The notes: a model not told the origin generated them from the sequence alone. 64,000 nt of DNA from Flaccisagitta enflata (GCA_965153355.1 OZ231127.1:248001-312000); one strand, 5' to 3'; shown: positions 13,540 to 25,480, counted from the first letter of the stretch. Program-made: numbers and translations.

Positions 13540-13776
13540 GTGAACAAAGTGCAGTATTCTTTGACAGAAATGGAAAAAAAACTTTGAAAGAACTTGGTCT
13601 TTGATTAAAGGAATGGTTTTTCACTATGTTCATACTTGGGGTCATGGAAAAATGGATTAGACTGTGAAAATTTATGTATTCTACACTAACTAACATATTT
13701 GAACAACTTTTTGGCACTTTTGGAATTTTTTGATGGCATTCTATCTCACATGTCGTGCCAGGCAGGAAAATCAGTG

Positions 13777-14408
13777 CATATCACAGTCACCCAGAGCTTG
13801 ACGCCAGTTGACCTGAAATGATCGTCACAAACTTCAGTGGTTTCATGACCCTGATGGTGCCTAGATTACATTTCTAAGAAAAATGAAATCTGTTTTGGGG
13901 CGCTTTTTAAAATATCTAAAAAAATAGTACTATTTTACCATATTTTTTACCATAACTCTTTGTGATGAATTTTTTTGATAATTCTGACTGCAGATGTCAT
14001 CTCAGATGATAGTTTCCGGATTGTTTGATATGTCACACTATATACTTTTGCAAAAGAAACAAAAAGTTAAATTTTGCTATTTAACATTGTTTTATATAGT
14101 AATGTGACCGAATAATAAGCTTTTATTTCTTTTGCAAAAATATATAGTGTGACATATCAAACGAACCGGAAACTATCATCTGAGATCAAATCTGCTGTCA
14201 AAATCATCAAAAAAATTCATCACTAAGATTTATTGTAAAAAATATAGTAAAATAGTACTATTTTTTTAAATATCTTAAAAAGCGCCCCAAAACAGATTTC
14301 ATTTTTTCTAGAAATGTAATCTATGCACCATCAGGGTCATGAAACCACTGAAGTTGGTGACGATCATTTCAGGTCAACTGGCGTCAAGCTCTGGGCGGCT
14401 GTGATATG
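13777..14408. repeat. Long inverted repeat, two ~290-bp arms with a 53-bp spacer
   Basis: The arm at 13777-14066 is matched by the reverse complement of 14120-14408, with scattered mismatches and small indels. Corresponding landmarks are 'CCAGAGCTTGACGCCAGTTG' against the reverse complement near 14382-14395, and 'GATATGTCACACTATATA' against the one near 14141-14158. A transcript from either strand would fold into a hairpin of nearly 290 bp. No coding sequence is seen. I did not find a convincing target duplication. Confidence 0.9.
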
Positions 14409-14742
14409 TCATTTTCACCCCATTGTTTACAGAGCAATATATATGGTCTCATGGCTCGAAAATTGTCGCAAATGACTAGTAGTGATGTAAACAACAGGAA
14501 ATGAAAAGAAAAATTTATGTGACAAAATTATGCAAATTAGCGTTTGACCCCTCTAATTGTATTCGGTAAAAGCAAGGTTAAATATCAACAGCTTGCGGCA
14601 TATTACCATGGCAAGCTCAAAAAAATCAAAAGATTTCCATTGAGGTCCATTATAACACGTCACAATAATTTAGGCAATTAAAAGTATAAAAACAGAAACG
14701 AAAATACTGGGGAATAAGACTAAAATTGACATGAGACGCTTA
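14409..14742. other. Unannotated spacer
   Basis: AT-rich, no supported feature between the inverted repeat and the LINE remnant. Confidence 0.5.
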
Positions 14743-15104
14743 TCATGATGATATCAGATGCATTTTCAGACGAGTTTTGAAAAGGGGCAGAAACCTGATT
14801 TCCTTGAGATCAGAGGGCAGTGAATTCCAACCACTGATGGCTTCACGATTATAAGTGCCGGTAGGACTAGAACAACGGGCAAGGGAAAAATCTAGACTAC
14901 TTTTCTTCAAATTGTACCTATAAACATCAGAAACATGCGTAAAGCTTTGACTGAGATGGGATGGGGAAAGACCGGCTTTTACCTTAAAAGTATAAATCAG
15001 GTTGAAGTATTTACCCTTTTCGGAAAGGGGAGCCACGACAAATTCGCAAAATGTTCGGGCCCTATGTGACTACGATGTGAAAGGAAAAGGGCAAATCTTG
15101 CATA
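14743..15104 (-). pseudogene. LINE reverse transcriptase remnant, extreme C-terminal part
   Basis: The 97-codon frame at 14743-15036 matches the general end of non-LTR retrotransposon polymerases. It has 'RYNLKKSSLDFSLARCSSP', then 'GWNSLPSDLKE' and 'FKTRLKMHL', the familiar WNSLP...FK..LK..L pattern that closes Jockey/CR1-like ORF2 proteins. Similarity extends upstream to 15104, where the LINE is cut by the element at 15109-16161. The more N-terminal part resumes at 16166. It is truncated and non-functional. The clade assignment is inference from motif style. Confidence 0.7.
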
Positions 15105-15108
15105 TTTA

Positions 15109-15296
15109 CAGTCTATGGACAAAACGAGGAGAGTAGATTTTGCTGATCACCAGACTTACACATTTTGGAGGAGCGGGGAGCACCGCTCCTCGGAAGGGAT
15201 GGAAGCTTGTCGGAAGGGAAGGGAAGGAAGGAAGGAAGGAAGGAAGGAAGGAAGGAAGGAAGGAAGGAAGGAAGGAAGAGAGGGAAAAAGGAAAAA

Positions 15297-15375
<79 letters not shown>

Positions 15376-16161
15376 GAAAGAAAAAGATGGTCAGCTAAAC
15401 CGTCACAACAAACAAAACCGCAATCTGTCACTTAAGTTTCTTTAAGACGATGTTATCATAGCTTGGAAAGGCCCAAAAATTCAACATGCTGATGGGTTGA
15501 ATAAAGACACGATTGACATGATGCATGGTGCAGGAAAATGGCACTTTGCGCGTAGCTCTGCAGCTTCAAAACTCAAATTCTATCACGTCTCAGAGGCTGT
15601 TTATACTTGATACACTTCAAAATGTCTACTTCACTTCTTGATTAGGTGTTGAACTGTGCTATTGTATGTCCTTAAATGCTTTTTTCTATATTTTGATTGC
15701 TATAAGACAGGAAAGTTTGAAAATCATGTCGGAAACTTTGAGGTTGAAATCCCTGCCCCTCGGAAGGTTTGAAAGATGTGTATGCCAGCTGATCACTGTA
15801 TGATGCTTAGGCGAAGTTGATTTTAAAAGGCAGGTTTGTAATTACCTCATAGAAATTTACTAAAGACTGAAAGAATTAATGGAAGAACGATTACTACCTG
15901 TAGTAGTTGTTCAAAATATAGGTTTGGATTACCTTGACAAAAATTACGAAGGAATGGAAAATGGACGAATGATTACTACGTGTAGCAATCGTTCTTGCAA
16001 TAGTTTCTTTCAGTCCTCAGTCATTTTCTAATTAGGTAATTGCAAGCCAACATTTTAAACAATTACTACAGGTAGTAATTGTTCTTCCGTTAATTCTTTC
16101 AGTCCTTAGCATCATACCAGTGATCAGCAAAATTTACTCTCCTCGTTTTGTCCATAGACTG
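15109..16161. mobile_element. 1,053-bp element with 42-bp terminal inverted repeats and TTTA duplication
   Basis: Both ends start CAGTCTATGGACAAAACGAG. The inverted match is 42 bp with one mismatch (15109-15150 against 16120-16161). TTTA flanks it on both sides (15105-15108 and 16162-16165). Removing the element plus one TTTA rejoins the two LINE remnants, which proves it is an insertion. Inside are GGAA/GAAA arrays and a second inverted pair (about 15790-15920 against 16020-16135). It has no transposase frame, so it is non-autonomous. A 4-bp duplication is seen in groups such as Chapaev or Sola, but the family is not identified. Confidence 0.85.
15215..15378. repeat. (GGAA)n and (GAAA)n microsatellites inside the element
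   Basis: GGAA array at about 15224-15278, then GAAA array at about 15297-15375. The Lys-Glu-Arg frames across it are by-products. Confidence 0.95.
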
Positions 16162-16165
16162 TTTA

Positions 16166-16600
16166 CGTTGCAAAACATTGAGCGACTCGAAAAGAGAAAT
16201 TGAAAGGCCATTGTACCACGACGAAGAACAGTATTCAAGACTAGAAAAGATAAGTGCTTGACAAAGAAGTTTTCGTGTCTGCCGGTCCAAATAATCCTTA
16301 TTTCGATAAAGAAACTGCAATGTTCCTCGGGCCTTTTTTAACACCTTGTCAACATGGTCTAAGCAGACACCGAGGTATTTGACAGAAGTGACTCACTTGA
16401 CAACCGTGGCCTCCAGCTCCACATCAAAATTAATATCAGATCCAAGCCTTTGTTTAGTGCCAAACAAAATACATTCCGTCTTTCCCAAGTGAAGGGAGAG
16501 ACGGTTGTCAACCAGCCACCTCTGATAAACCAAAAGTTCTCTACTAAGAACATTAACATTGATGATAAACAAGGCCAACACCTTTAAGTCGCATGCGAGA
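16166..16600 (-). pseudogene. LINE reverse transcriptase remnant, thumb region
   Basis: Minus-strand coding shows 'LSLHLGKTECILFGTKQ', then 'VKYLGVCLD', then 'LQFLYRNKDYLDRQTRKLL' and 'ALIFSSLEYCSSSWYNG'. This is the order found after the catalytic core of non-LTR retrotransposon reverse transcriptases (KTE..LFG, KYLGV.LD, ALI.S.LEYC). The frame carries a UGA at 16393-16395 and is truncated upstream, so it is dead. Its 3' continuation lies at 14743-15104 beyond the inserted element. Confidence 0.75.
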
Positions 16601-16601
16601 C

Positions 16602-18726
16602 TTACAGACTAAAAATGACTTAGAATGACTTAGAATGGCTTAGAATGACTTTAAATGACCAAAAAGGACTTAAACTGACTAAATGACCTAATGACCAAAA
16701 ATAACTTAAAATGACTTAAAATGACTTAGAATCACTAGGCATGACTTACAATGACTTACAATTACTTAAAATTACTTAACACACCCTACAATGACTTAAA
16801 AAATGACACAACGGACAAAAAAGTAAAAAGGGGACCAACCAACCGACCAACCAACCAACTGACCAACTGACCGACCGACCGAAGGACCGACAAAAAGGGG
16901 TGTAGAGTCACGTAGCACGCGACTAAGAATCGAGCTTGCATCGCTACCAAATGATAGCCGCTCCGGAACAGCTTTCTAACAGTAAGAGCCATTGATTATG
17001 AAGAAAAGAGCCGGCGTTGCTTCCAAATGACAGCTGCAGCCGCTCCGGAACAGTTTTCCAACAGTAAGAGCCATTGATTACAATGAAAAGAGCCAGCATC
17101 ATATTCTAATGCTAATGAACAGCTTTCCAACAGTAAGAGCCATTGATTATAGAGAAAAGAGCTGGCATCACTACGAAATGGCAGCCGCTCCAGAACAGTT
17201 TTCCAACAGTAAGAGCCATTCATGATAAGAAATCAAGCCAGCATCATGTTGAAATGCTAATGAACAGTTTTATAACAGTAAGAGCCAATGATGATAAAGA
17301 AAGGAGCTGGCATTGTTTCCAAAAACAGCCGCTCCGAAGCAGTTTCCGAACAGTAAGAGCCATTGATGATGAAAACAGGATCTAGAAGCTAGCATCATTT
17401 CCAAACAAGGGCCGCTCTAGAACAGCTACCCAACAATAAGAGCCATTGATAATAAACAAGGGAGCAGGCATTGTAATATAATGCTAAGGAATAGTTTCGC
17501 AACAGTAAAAGCAATTCATGATAAAGAGAGGAGCTGGTATAGTCTCTAAATGATAATTGTTCAAGAACAGATTCCCAACAGTAAGAGCCATTGATGTAAA
17601 AAAGGAGCCGGCATTGTATTCTAATGCTAAGGCATCGGCATCGGCATATCAAATTGGTTACTGATAAACATCATTTATTCACATGATAAAGAAAGAAGAT
17701 GGTGTTTCCAAATAAGAACTGGTGCTGCGGAAAAGTATCTTAACGGTAAATGCTATTGTAGTGATGATTAAGAGAGTGGCCAGCGAAATTCCGAAACTAG
17801 TGCCACTGTGGAATAGTTTCCCAACAGTAAAAGCCATTTATGATAAACAGAAGACTACTTTTGTTTCCAAATAAGAACCTCTCTGGAACAGTAAATCAAC
17901 AGTAAAAATCATCAAAGATAGAGACAGATGCCAGCTTCATTTCCAAACAGGAGCCAAACTGGAACAGAAACTGAACAGAAGAACAAATTGATGATGTTTA
18001 AATGAGAGAAGCTGCTTTGTCACTGTTCCGTCACCATCAATAATAATAGTAAATGTGGGGAAAAGTTTCCTAATAGTAAAAGCCGTGAAAGATAGAGGCC
18101 AGCGCAGAGAAAAGCTTGAGTAGTTCCGGTATAGTATCCCAACAGTAAAGGTCATACATGATAAGAGAAAATTCAGCGCCATATACAAACCTAAGCGCTG
18201 CTCATAAGTTTCCTGATATTAAAAGCCATCCATGATAAAAGAAAATTCAGCGCCATTTATTACCGGAAACTCTGCTGATAAGTTTCCTTTCAATTAAGAT
18301 CGCTGAACCATGATATCAGGAATGAAGTTGGCTCAATTTCCAAATTGAGAGTGACCAGAGTCATAGCAGTTACCAAACTAAAAAAAACGCAGAACAATTT
18401 CTCAAAGAACTCCGTTAAGGTGCATTGTCTCAAAACCTATGTGAGATTGGGGTACTTCACAAACAGCAAAAAAAAGATTTAGTGAGCTTTTTGTAAGACC
18501 TCATTTGCATAATACAGTAGAGTTGATATATTAATGTTTTATCCCCTCATTATTTGTTTATCTGCATTTTGATTAAGCTCATTCATAGTAAGTGCTCTGA
18601 TATCAAAGTCCATTTTTGCAAATACCTCAATTATTCAAAACAAATAGTTGTTCTTTTAGAAATAAAACTTTGTTAAGAATCATTTTCCTGACTCCTTAAG
18701 ATAATTTCATGTCTAAAACAAACAAA
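16602..18726. repeat. Duplicated segment, copy 1 (~2.1 kb)
   Basis: Begins at 'CTTACAGACTAAAAATGAC' and ends just before the same sequence recurs at 18729. It is nearly identical to 18727-21888 once the pogo-like insertion is removed. From left to right it contains a 10-bp AATGACTTAA repeat tract, a half copy of family A (16806-16926), the ~75-bp family E tandem repeat (about 16925-18260) and AT-rich unique sequence. No gene is seen. Confidence 0.88.
16806..16926 (-). repeat. Family A repeat, head half, minus strand
   Basis: Reads on the minus strand as 'TAGTCGCGTGCTACGTGAC' head, 'TCTACACCCC', then a long GGTC/GGTT tract. The downstream half with 'CTGCTCCTGCCC' is missing. Confidence 0.75.
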
Positions 18727-18900
18727 CTTACAGACTAAAAATGACTTTAAATGACCAAAAAGGACTTAAACTGACTAAATGACCTAATGACCAAAAATAA
18801 CTTAAAATGACTTAAAATGACTTAGAATCACTAGGCATGACTTACAATGACTTACAATTACTTAAAATTACTTAACACACCCTATAATGACTTAAAAAAA

Positions 18901-19019
18901 GACACAACAGACAAAAAAATAAAAAGGGGACCAACCAACCAACCAACCAATTGACCAACCAACTGACCGACAAAAGGAACGACAAAAAGGGGTGTAGAGT
19001 CACGTAGCACGCGACTAAG
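18901..19019 (-). repeat. Family A repeat, head half, minus strand (duplicate)
   Basis: The duplicated counterpart of 16806-16926 with a shortened GGTC/GGTT tract. Confidence 0.75.
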
Positions 19020-19585
19020 AATCGAGCCAGCATCGCTACCAAATGATAGCCGCTCCGGAACAGCTTTCCAACAGTAAGAGCCATTGATTATAAAGAAAAG
19101 AGCCGGCGTTGCTTCCAAATGACAGCTGCAGCCGCTCCGGAACAGTTTTCCAACAGTAAGAGCCATTGATTACAATGAAAAGAGCCAGCATCATATTCTA
19201 ATGCTAATGAACAGCTTTCCAACAGTAAGAGCCATTGATTATAGAGAAAAGAGCTGGCATCACTACCAAATGGCAGCCGCTCCAGAACAGTTTTCCAACA
19301 GTAAGAGCCATTAATGATAAGAAATCAAGCCAGCATCATGTTGTAATGCTAATGAACAGTTTTATAACAGTAAGAGCCAATGATGATAAAGAAAGGAGCT
19401 GGCATTGTTTCCAAAAACAGCCGCTCCGAAGCAGTTTCCAAACAGAAAGAGCCATTGATGATGAAAACAGGATCTAGAAGCTAGCATCATTTCCAAACAA
19501 GGGCCGCTCTAGAACAGCTACCCAACAATAAGAGCCATTGATAATAAACAAGGGAGCAGGCATTGTAATGTAGTGCTAAGGAATA

Positions 19586-19883
19586 CAGTAAAACTTTGCA
19601 ATAACGGACCCAAGAGTGACGGAAACCCAGCAGTAATGGAAACATTTCATTGGGCCCTGCATTTTTCCTTTTATTTCTTTGTATAAAAGTCCCGTTAGAA
19701 CCGGCCTCGCCTGTATCGAAAAGTTCGTCTAATCCGCATGACCCGAGCAGCCCGAAGAACGGTAACTCTAGGCCAATAACGGAAAATCGGCATCTATCAA
19801 TGGCAATCGCCGCCGAGCTAGTGGTGAAATAGTTGGCATCAATGAGATTTCCCGTCCCAAGTTAGGAATGAGAGACATTGATT

Positions 19884-19947
<64 letters not shown>

Positions 19948-20670
19948 ACATGTTCTCTCTGACGCACTTCTCATTAACTTCATCTCCAACAAAAAACATC
20001 TTGCGTCTTACAAAACTGACTTCAATATGGAATAAGAGAATTCATTTTTCCATTGCCAAGAAAGTGGAAAAACTCGATCTTGTATGAAAAGGAACCCCGC
20101 GTGCAAACATAAGTCACACTTTTGACATCGCTTCAAAAATATCTTTTGGTCAGATTATCTATTTAGTTACGAAGGCAAATCTATAACAAGCTTTGTCCGT
20201 CCATGATGATCGAGTAAAAAAATGTGATAATGCGCATTGATAATGATGCTGTCATGATTGTCTGTTTGTGGTCATGGGATGTTGGAGGGTATGTATGAGG
20301 GTTGAATGCCCCTGCCCACCCATCCGCAACAATATTTTGACCCCGTGTCACTTGATATCTGGGATTCGTTTGGATGTCAGTCAATCTTTCTGTCTTTGTA
20401 TCTGTCTTTATTGCTGTCTGTCTGTCTTTCTGTCTGTCTGTCTATCTATCAGTCTGTCATTCTATCTTTTATTCTATACCTATTTTTACCCACTCATTGT
20501 CATCCTTGCTTTTTGCTATCTTTTTGTTATAAGATGTCTCCCTGCGTCAATACTCTAGTTTTTCTTTACTCAATCATGATCAAAAATAGTCAAATTGGCT
20601 ACACCGGAATTCGGCACAACCGGAAAAGAACAGCTAGTCCCTTGAGATCCGTTATTGCGGGGTTCCACTG
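19586..20670. mobile_element. Non-autonomous pogo/Tigger-like DNA transposon, 1,085 bp
   Basis: The left end is CAGTAAAACTTTGCAATAAC. The right end in reverse complement is CAGTGGAACCCCGCAATAAC. Both continue GGA, giving about 18 of 23 matching bases. TA flanks both sides (19584-19585 and 20671-20672). The CAGTNNAAC...ATAACGGA terminus and TA duplication are typical of the pogo/Tigger group. The uninterrupted sister copy at 17490-17500 reads straight across the site and shows the empty target. No transposase frame is visible. It contains an AG array (19886-19941) and a TCTG tract (about 20395-20460). Confidence 0.85.
19886..19941. repeat. (AG)n microsatellite inside the pogo-like element
   Basis: Pure AG array within the transposon. 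Confidence 0.95.
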
Positions 20671-21984
20671 TAGTTTCGCAACAGTAAAAGCAATTCATGA
20701 TAAAGAGAGGAGCTGGTATAGTCTCTAAATGAACAGATTCCCAACAGTAAGAGCCATTGATGTAAAAAAGGAGCCGGCATTGTATTCTAATGCTAAGGCA
20801 TTGGCATCGGCATATCTAATTGGTTACTGATAAATATTATTCATTCACATGATAAAGAAAGAAGATGGTGTTTCCAAATAAGAACTGGTGCTGCGGAAAA
20901 GTATCTTAATGGTAAATGCTATTGTAGTGATGATTAAGAGAGTGGCCAGCGAAATTCCAAAACTAGTGCCACTGTGGAGTAGTTTCCCAACAGTAAAAGC
21001 CATTTATGATAAACAGAAGACTACGTTTGTTTCCAAATAAGAACCAATCTGGAACAGTAAATCAACAGTAAAAATCATCAAAGACAGAGACAGATGCCAG
21101 CTTCATTTCCAAACAGGAGCCAAACTGTAACAGAAACTCAACAGAAGAACAAATTGATGATGTTTAAATGAGAGAAGCTGCTTTGTCACTGTGCCGTCAC
21201 CATCAATAATAATAGTAAATGTGGGGAAAAGTTTCCTAATAGTAAAAGCCGTGAAAGATAGAGGCCAGCGCAGAGAAAAGCTTGAGTAGTTCCGCAATAG
21301 TATCCCAACAGTAAAGGTCATACATGATAAGAGAAAATTCAGCGCCATATACAAACCTAAGCGCTGCTCATAAGTTTCCTGATATTAAAGGCCATCCATG
21401 ATAAGAGAAAATTCAGCGCCATTTATTACCGGAAACTCTGCTGATAAGTTTCCTTTCAATTGAGATCGCTGAACCATGATATCAGGAATGAAGTTGGCTC
21501 AATTTCCAAATTGAGAGTGACCAGAGTCATAGCAGTTACCAAACTAAAAAAAAACGCAGAACAATTTCTCAAAGAACTCCGTTAAGGTGCATTGTCTCAA
21601 AACCTATGTGAGATTGGGGTACTTCACAAACAGCAAAAAAAAATTCAGTGAGCTTTTTGTAGGAGCTCATTTGCATAATACAGTAGAGTTGATATATTAA
21701 TGTTTTATCCCCTCATTATTTGTTTATCTGCATTTTGATTAAGCTCATTCATAGTAAGTGCTCTGATATCAAAGTCCATTTTTGCAAATACCTCAATTAT
21801 TCAAAACAAATAATTGTTCTTTTAGAAATAAAACTTTGTGAAGAATCATTCTCCTGACTCCTTAAGATAATTTCATGTCTAAAACGAAAACAAGAGATGA
21901 TGGAATTCTGGGAACAAAAAATGTTGAACTTCATTTTCTATTTTTTTACTCCTTACTGTTCTTGGAAGTACTTGTCTTTGTGTG

Positions 21985-22250
21985 CCATTTTTCAACAAAT
22001 TGAGCTAGAACCCCGGGATTGGTCTCAAATGACAGATAATTTGTCATATATTCTAGATCTTCTAAAAACCTAAGAAGTTTTTTACCATTTGAAAAAGTTT
22101 TTGAAAATTGATTAAAACTTAAATGATGTTTGACCAAAAGTTATAAAATGATCAATGTTCCCCCTGATTCCAAGGCACATGAGCAATCCATGTTCAATTG
22201 TCTTTCATTTGAGACCAATCCCAGGGTTCCGGTTTGATTTGTTTAAAAAG
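21985..22250. repeat. Short inverted repeat around 'GGGATTGGTCTCAAATGA'
   Basis: The sequence near 21985-22045 ('CAACAAATTGAGCTAGAACC' and 'GGGATTGGTCTCAAATGA') matches the reverse complement of about 22190-22250, with arms of about 55 bp. It may be the core of a MITE whose right end is the 'ACACCCTGTA' near 22447, but I could not find the matching left end. Confidence 0.6.
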
Positions 22251-22454
22251 GTAAGCAGTAAAAGTGCATTTATAAAAATGAGGATTTTCCACCAAAAAAT
22301 GAATGTTCTTTTGATCTTTTACCGACACATATCTATCTTAAGTTGAGGTTGGATATGAAAAAGATCTTTGTAAAACTTTTTTCAAAAAAACATTTGAGTT
22401 CCAAGGATGATATATGCTAATTTTTTTGTTACAACTCACTTGAAACACCCTGTA

Positions 22455-24419
22455 CATAAGCAGGGTGAAGGGATGCTACCAACTTTTGCTATGTGAAGCT
22501 CCCAAATGCGAGCTTCGATAATCAAACTGCACCCAGCCCCGTCATGAAATCATTGATATTAGCGTCATTGTAGTAAGCCTGCTTACCATCATCCTTACTA
22601 TGCTCATCTTTGTCATAAGGCAAATGTCAAGAAACGGCAAGTGAGCAGGGGTAGAACTAGCTATTTTTTTTCATGATTCAAATTCAACAAAACTATACAT
22701 TACTGTATAGCTTATGAAGTTACATATACGAATCCATAGAAGAATTTTGTTAACTGAGCTCATTTTTCATGCAAATTAGGCTCAATTAGACAGATTTTGT
22801 ACACAAAAAAATACAAAATTAAGCATATTGTAGCAAAAAATCAATATGAGAATATTTTTTACCTAAATTATGTTTAAACGCAATAGTATGAGGGTGTTTC
22901 ATGAAAAAAATCGAAATTTCATGAATTTTCAAAAAAATCTCTATAAGCACCATTTTTGGTTGGTTGGGCAGTGCTGTATAAATTTGTTCGGCCAAGCTCT
23001 TCATCATACTAGTAATGTAGATACTCTTCAACAACTTTCATGCAAAATTTCAGCCAAATCGGCTTACTCATTCAAAAGTTATGCCACTTTTTCGTTTTTT
23101 CATCTGGTAGGTTGGTTGGGCTGGTTGGGCCGGTTGGACTCATCTTCAGAAGACCAACTTTTTTGGCCTGATCTCTCTTGGTAAAGTCTGTTTTCCCGCA
23201 AAAAATCATGGGTGTAGCTCAAAGGGTTCATGAGATATGGGCATTTTTGTAAATTGGACAAATTGATTTTTTTTCCTTCAAAGTCCGCAAAATCTTGACT
23301 TCCGCTAAGAAGAAAATAACTACGAAGATCGTCCAACGAGCGTATCAATTCTGTTCACACTTCAGGACTGACGAAATGTAAAATTTCATTGTGACTGAAC
23401 GCCTGGGAGTTAAGGCCTCAAATTTTCAGTGTAGACTCAAAATTTCACGCTCTTTCACGTGGTGTGGTCAGATTTCATGTAAAATGTGTCATTTCCACGC
23501 CATAGTGGCATATCTTAAGCGTTAGGTATGCGTTAGGAACAAATTTGGGGGTGTGCGCGAATTGATACGCTCCGAGAAAATTTTTATTCCTCTGCTTAGG
23601 ATCAACCCAATAACATGAAAATGAAGGGGAACGTCCCTCAAGTGGTTGTCCTTCGAATGGCAAAAGAAAAAATGCTTAATGTTTAAGAGAAAGGAGGTTA
23701 AAAAAAATAAATATCATGATATTCAGCCTTGAGAGAAAAAAAGCAAAAAAATCGAGCAGGGGTAAATTTGAATTATATGCCAATTTTTGGTAACTTATAG
23801 TTTGCTTACTAAGTTGATTTTTTGTGTGTATCCTATGGGACTACTACTAGTGGATGAAAACTCATAAAATCATAGGAAAAGACATTTCTTGATTGGTTTT
23901 GCTTGCTGTTTTCTACTGGAGACAGAATGGAGACAAGCCAAAAAAAGCTCTTTGACCAAATTTTTAGACCCCCTAAGGGTAGGGAGGATCACAAAAAATG
24001 GTTTGAAATTGTGCATTGGGTAGTCATGAATGTCTTTGAACCATTTAATCCGCATATTATGATGTATCGGAAGCTTGTGCTAACGTAGATTGGTGGAAAG
24101 TCGGGCCCTCCTGCTTGCTGTGGAACCGTGACATTTGCCATATTCTCCCGTTGTTGACATTGGCGATATTGTTCTTAAGTCGCGAGCGTGCGGCTGTGTC
24201 AGCCGCTTTGTCTGTTGGTTTTTTTTGTTTCCTTTGAAAAATGCACTTTTTTTGCCCAGATGCTCTTTATGGCGGTTAACCTCCAAATGCAACGACTCAT
24301 ATTTTTTTTCCTTTAAATGGATGTTAAGTTCGTTAACACTTCAAATGGCAGACAATGGATTCATTTTCAAACCGGAAGTTAGTTCATTTACCTGATGCAG
24401 ATAAAGAGGGGCAAAAGGC
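22455..24419. other. Unannotated AT-rich region
   Basis: About 2 kb with no supported gene, RNA or element boundary. A few 60-100 codon frames occur with no recognisable motif. A GGTTGGTTGGGCTGG tract lies near 23107-23135. Confidence 0.55.
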
Positions 24420-24632
24420 GCAAGGAGGAGAAGAGAAGAAGATGATGATGAAGAAGAAGAAGGGGAGGAAGAAGAAGCAGAAGGAAAAGAAGAAGAAGAA
24501 GAAGATGATGAAGGAGAAGAAGATGAAGAACAAGGAGGAGGAGAAGAAGGAGTTAAAGGAGGAGAAGAAGAGGAAGGAGGAGAAAAAGAGGAAGAAGGAG
24601 AGAAAGAAGATGAAAAAGAAAAAGAACAAGTC
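24420..24632. repeat. GAA/GGA-rich imperfect microsatellite
   Basis: Almost pure purine tract of GAA, GAT and GGA triplets. Lys/Glu frames are by-products. Confidence 0.9.
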
Positions 24633-24639
24633 ATCCAAG

Positions 24640-25126
24640 GATCACACATGGTCAGCGGTGCCCGATGCCCTGCTTGGAGTAATTAGCTGAAGAAGTGGAG
24701 TGAAAACAGGGCAGCGACCCCAAAGGGCCGATGTCCTGTAGGACACAGGGGTGAATTTCCGTACGTCTTGAAAGGGCATAATTGTGGCCTTTGTAGCAAT
24801 TTTCTATGATATCCAATAGGAGTTTAGCATTTTTTTTAATTTCTTGTCAATTTGCCACGTTATTCAAGGGGAATTTTACATTTTTTCTTTGTTTTCATCA
24901 ATTTTCCATGTTATTCAATGAGAAACATGCATTTTTTTTGCTTTTTGTAGATTTTCTATGTTATCCAATGGAAAGTTTGCATTTTTACAATTTCCCGTGT
25001 TATCCTATGGGAATTTGAGGCTTAAGAAGCTTGGGGGGGGGGACGGACGGACATACGGACGTACGGGCGGACGTATGGAAATTCATCCCTGTGTCCTACA
25101 GGACATCGGCCCTTTGGGGAGAAGTA
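24640..25126 (-). repeat. Family B foldback repeat, copy 3, between two GAA tracts
   Basis: The terminal block is at the left ('GGTCAGCGGTGCCCGATGCC'), so the copy lies in reverse orientation. The left arm 'GACCCCAAAGGGCCGATGTC' with 'CTGTAGGACACAGGGGTGAA' (about 24718-24765) is mirrored at about 25075-25118. The middle holds ~55-bp repeats with 'TTTTCCATGTTATTCAATG' rather than the usual GGCCT units. Purine GAA arrays abut both sides. Confidence 0.75.
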
Positions 25127-25127
25127 G

Positions 25128-25480
25128 AAAAAGAAGAGAAGAAGAAGAAGAAGAAGAAGAAGAAGAAGAAGAAGAAGAAGAAGAAGAAGAAGAAGAAGAA
25201 GAAGGAGAAGGAGAAAAAGAAGAGAATAAAGAAGAAGGGGAAGAAGAAGAAGGAGGAGAAGGGGAAGAAGAAGAAGGAGGAGAAGAAGAGGAAGAGGTAC
25301 AAGAGAAGAATAAGAAGAAAAAGAAGAAGAAGAAGAAGAAGAAGAAGAAGAAGAAGAAGAAGAAGAAGAAGAAGAAGAAGAAGAAGAAGAAGAAGAAGAA
25401 GAAGAAGAAGAAGAAGAAGAAGACGAAGAAGAAGAAGAAGACTAAGAAGAAGAAAAAGAATAAAGAGATAAAAGCGAAGT
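25128..25480. repeat. (GAA)n microsatellite
   Basis: Long GAA array with GGA and AAA variants. Starts directly after the family B end. Confidence 0.95.

Larger units (their letters stand above)
18727..21888. repeat. Duplicated segment, copy 2, split by a transposon
   Basis: Tandem duplicate of 16602-18726 in the same orientation. The match runs to 'TTTCATGTCTAAAAC' near 21882. Differences are scattered single bases, a few small indels and the 1,085-bp insertion at 19586-20670. Confidence 0.88.

Noticed and set aside
14743-16581. An active LINE
   Set aside because: Only the C-terminal part is present, it has a stop in frame, and it is split by an inserted element.
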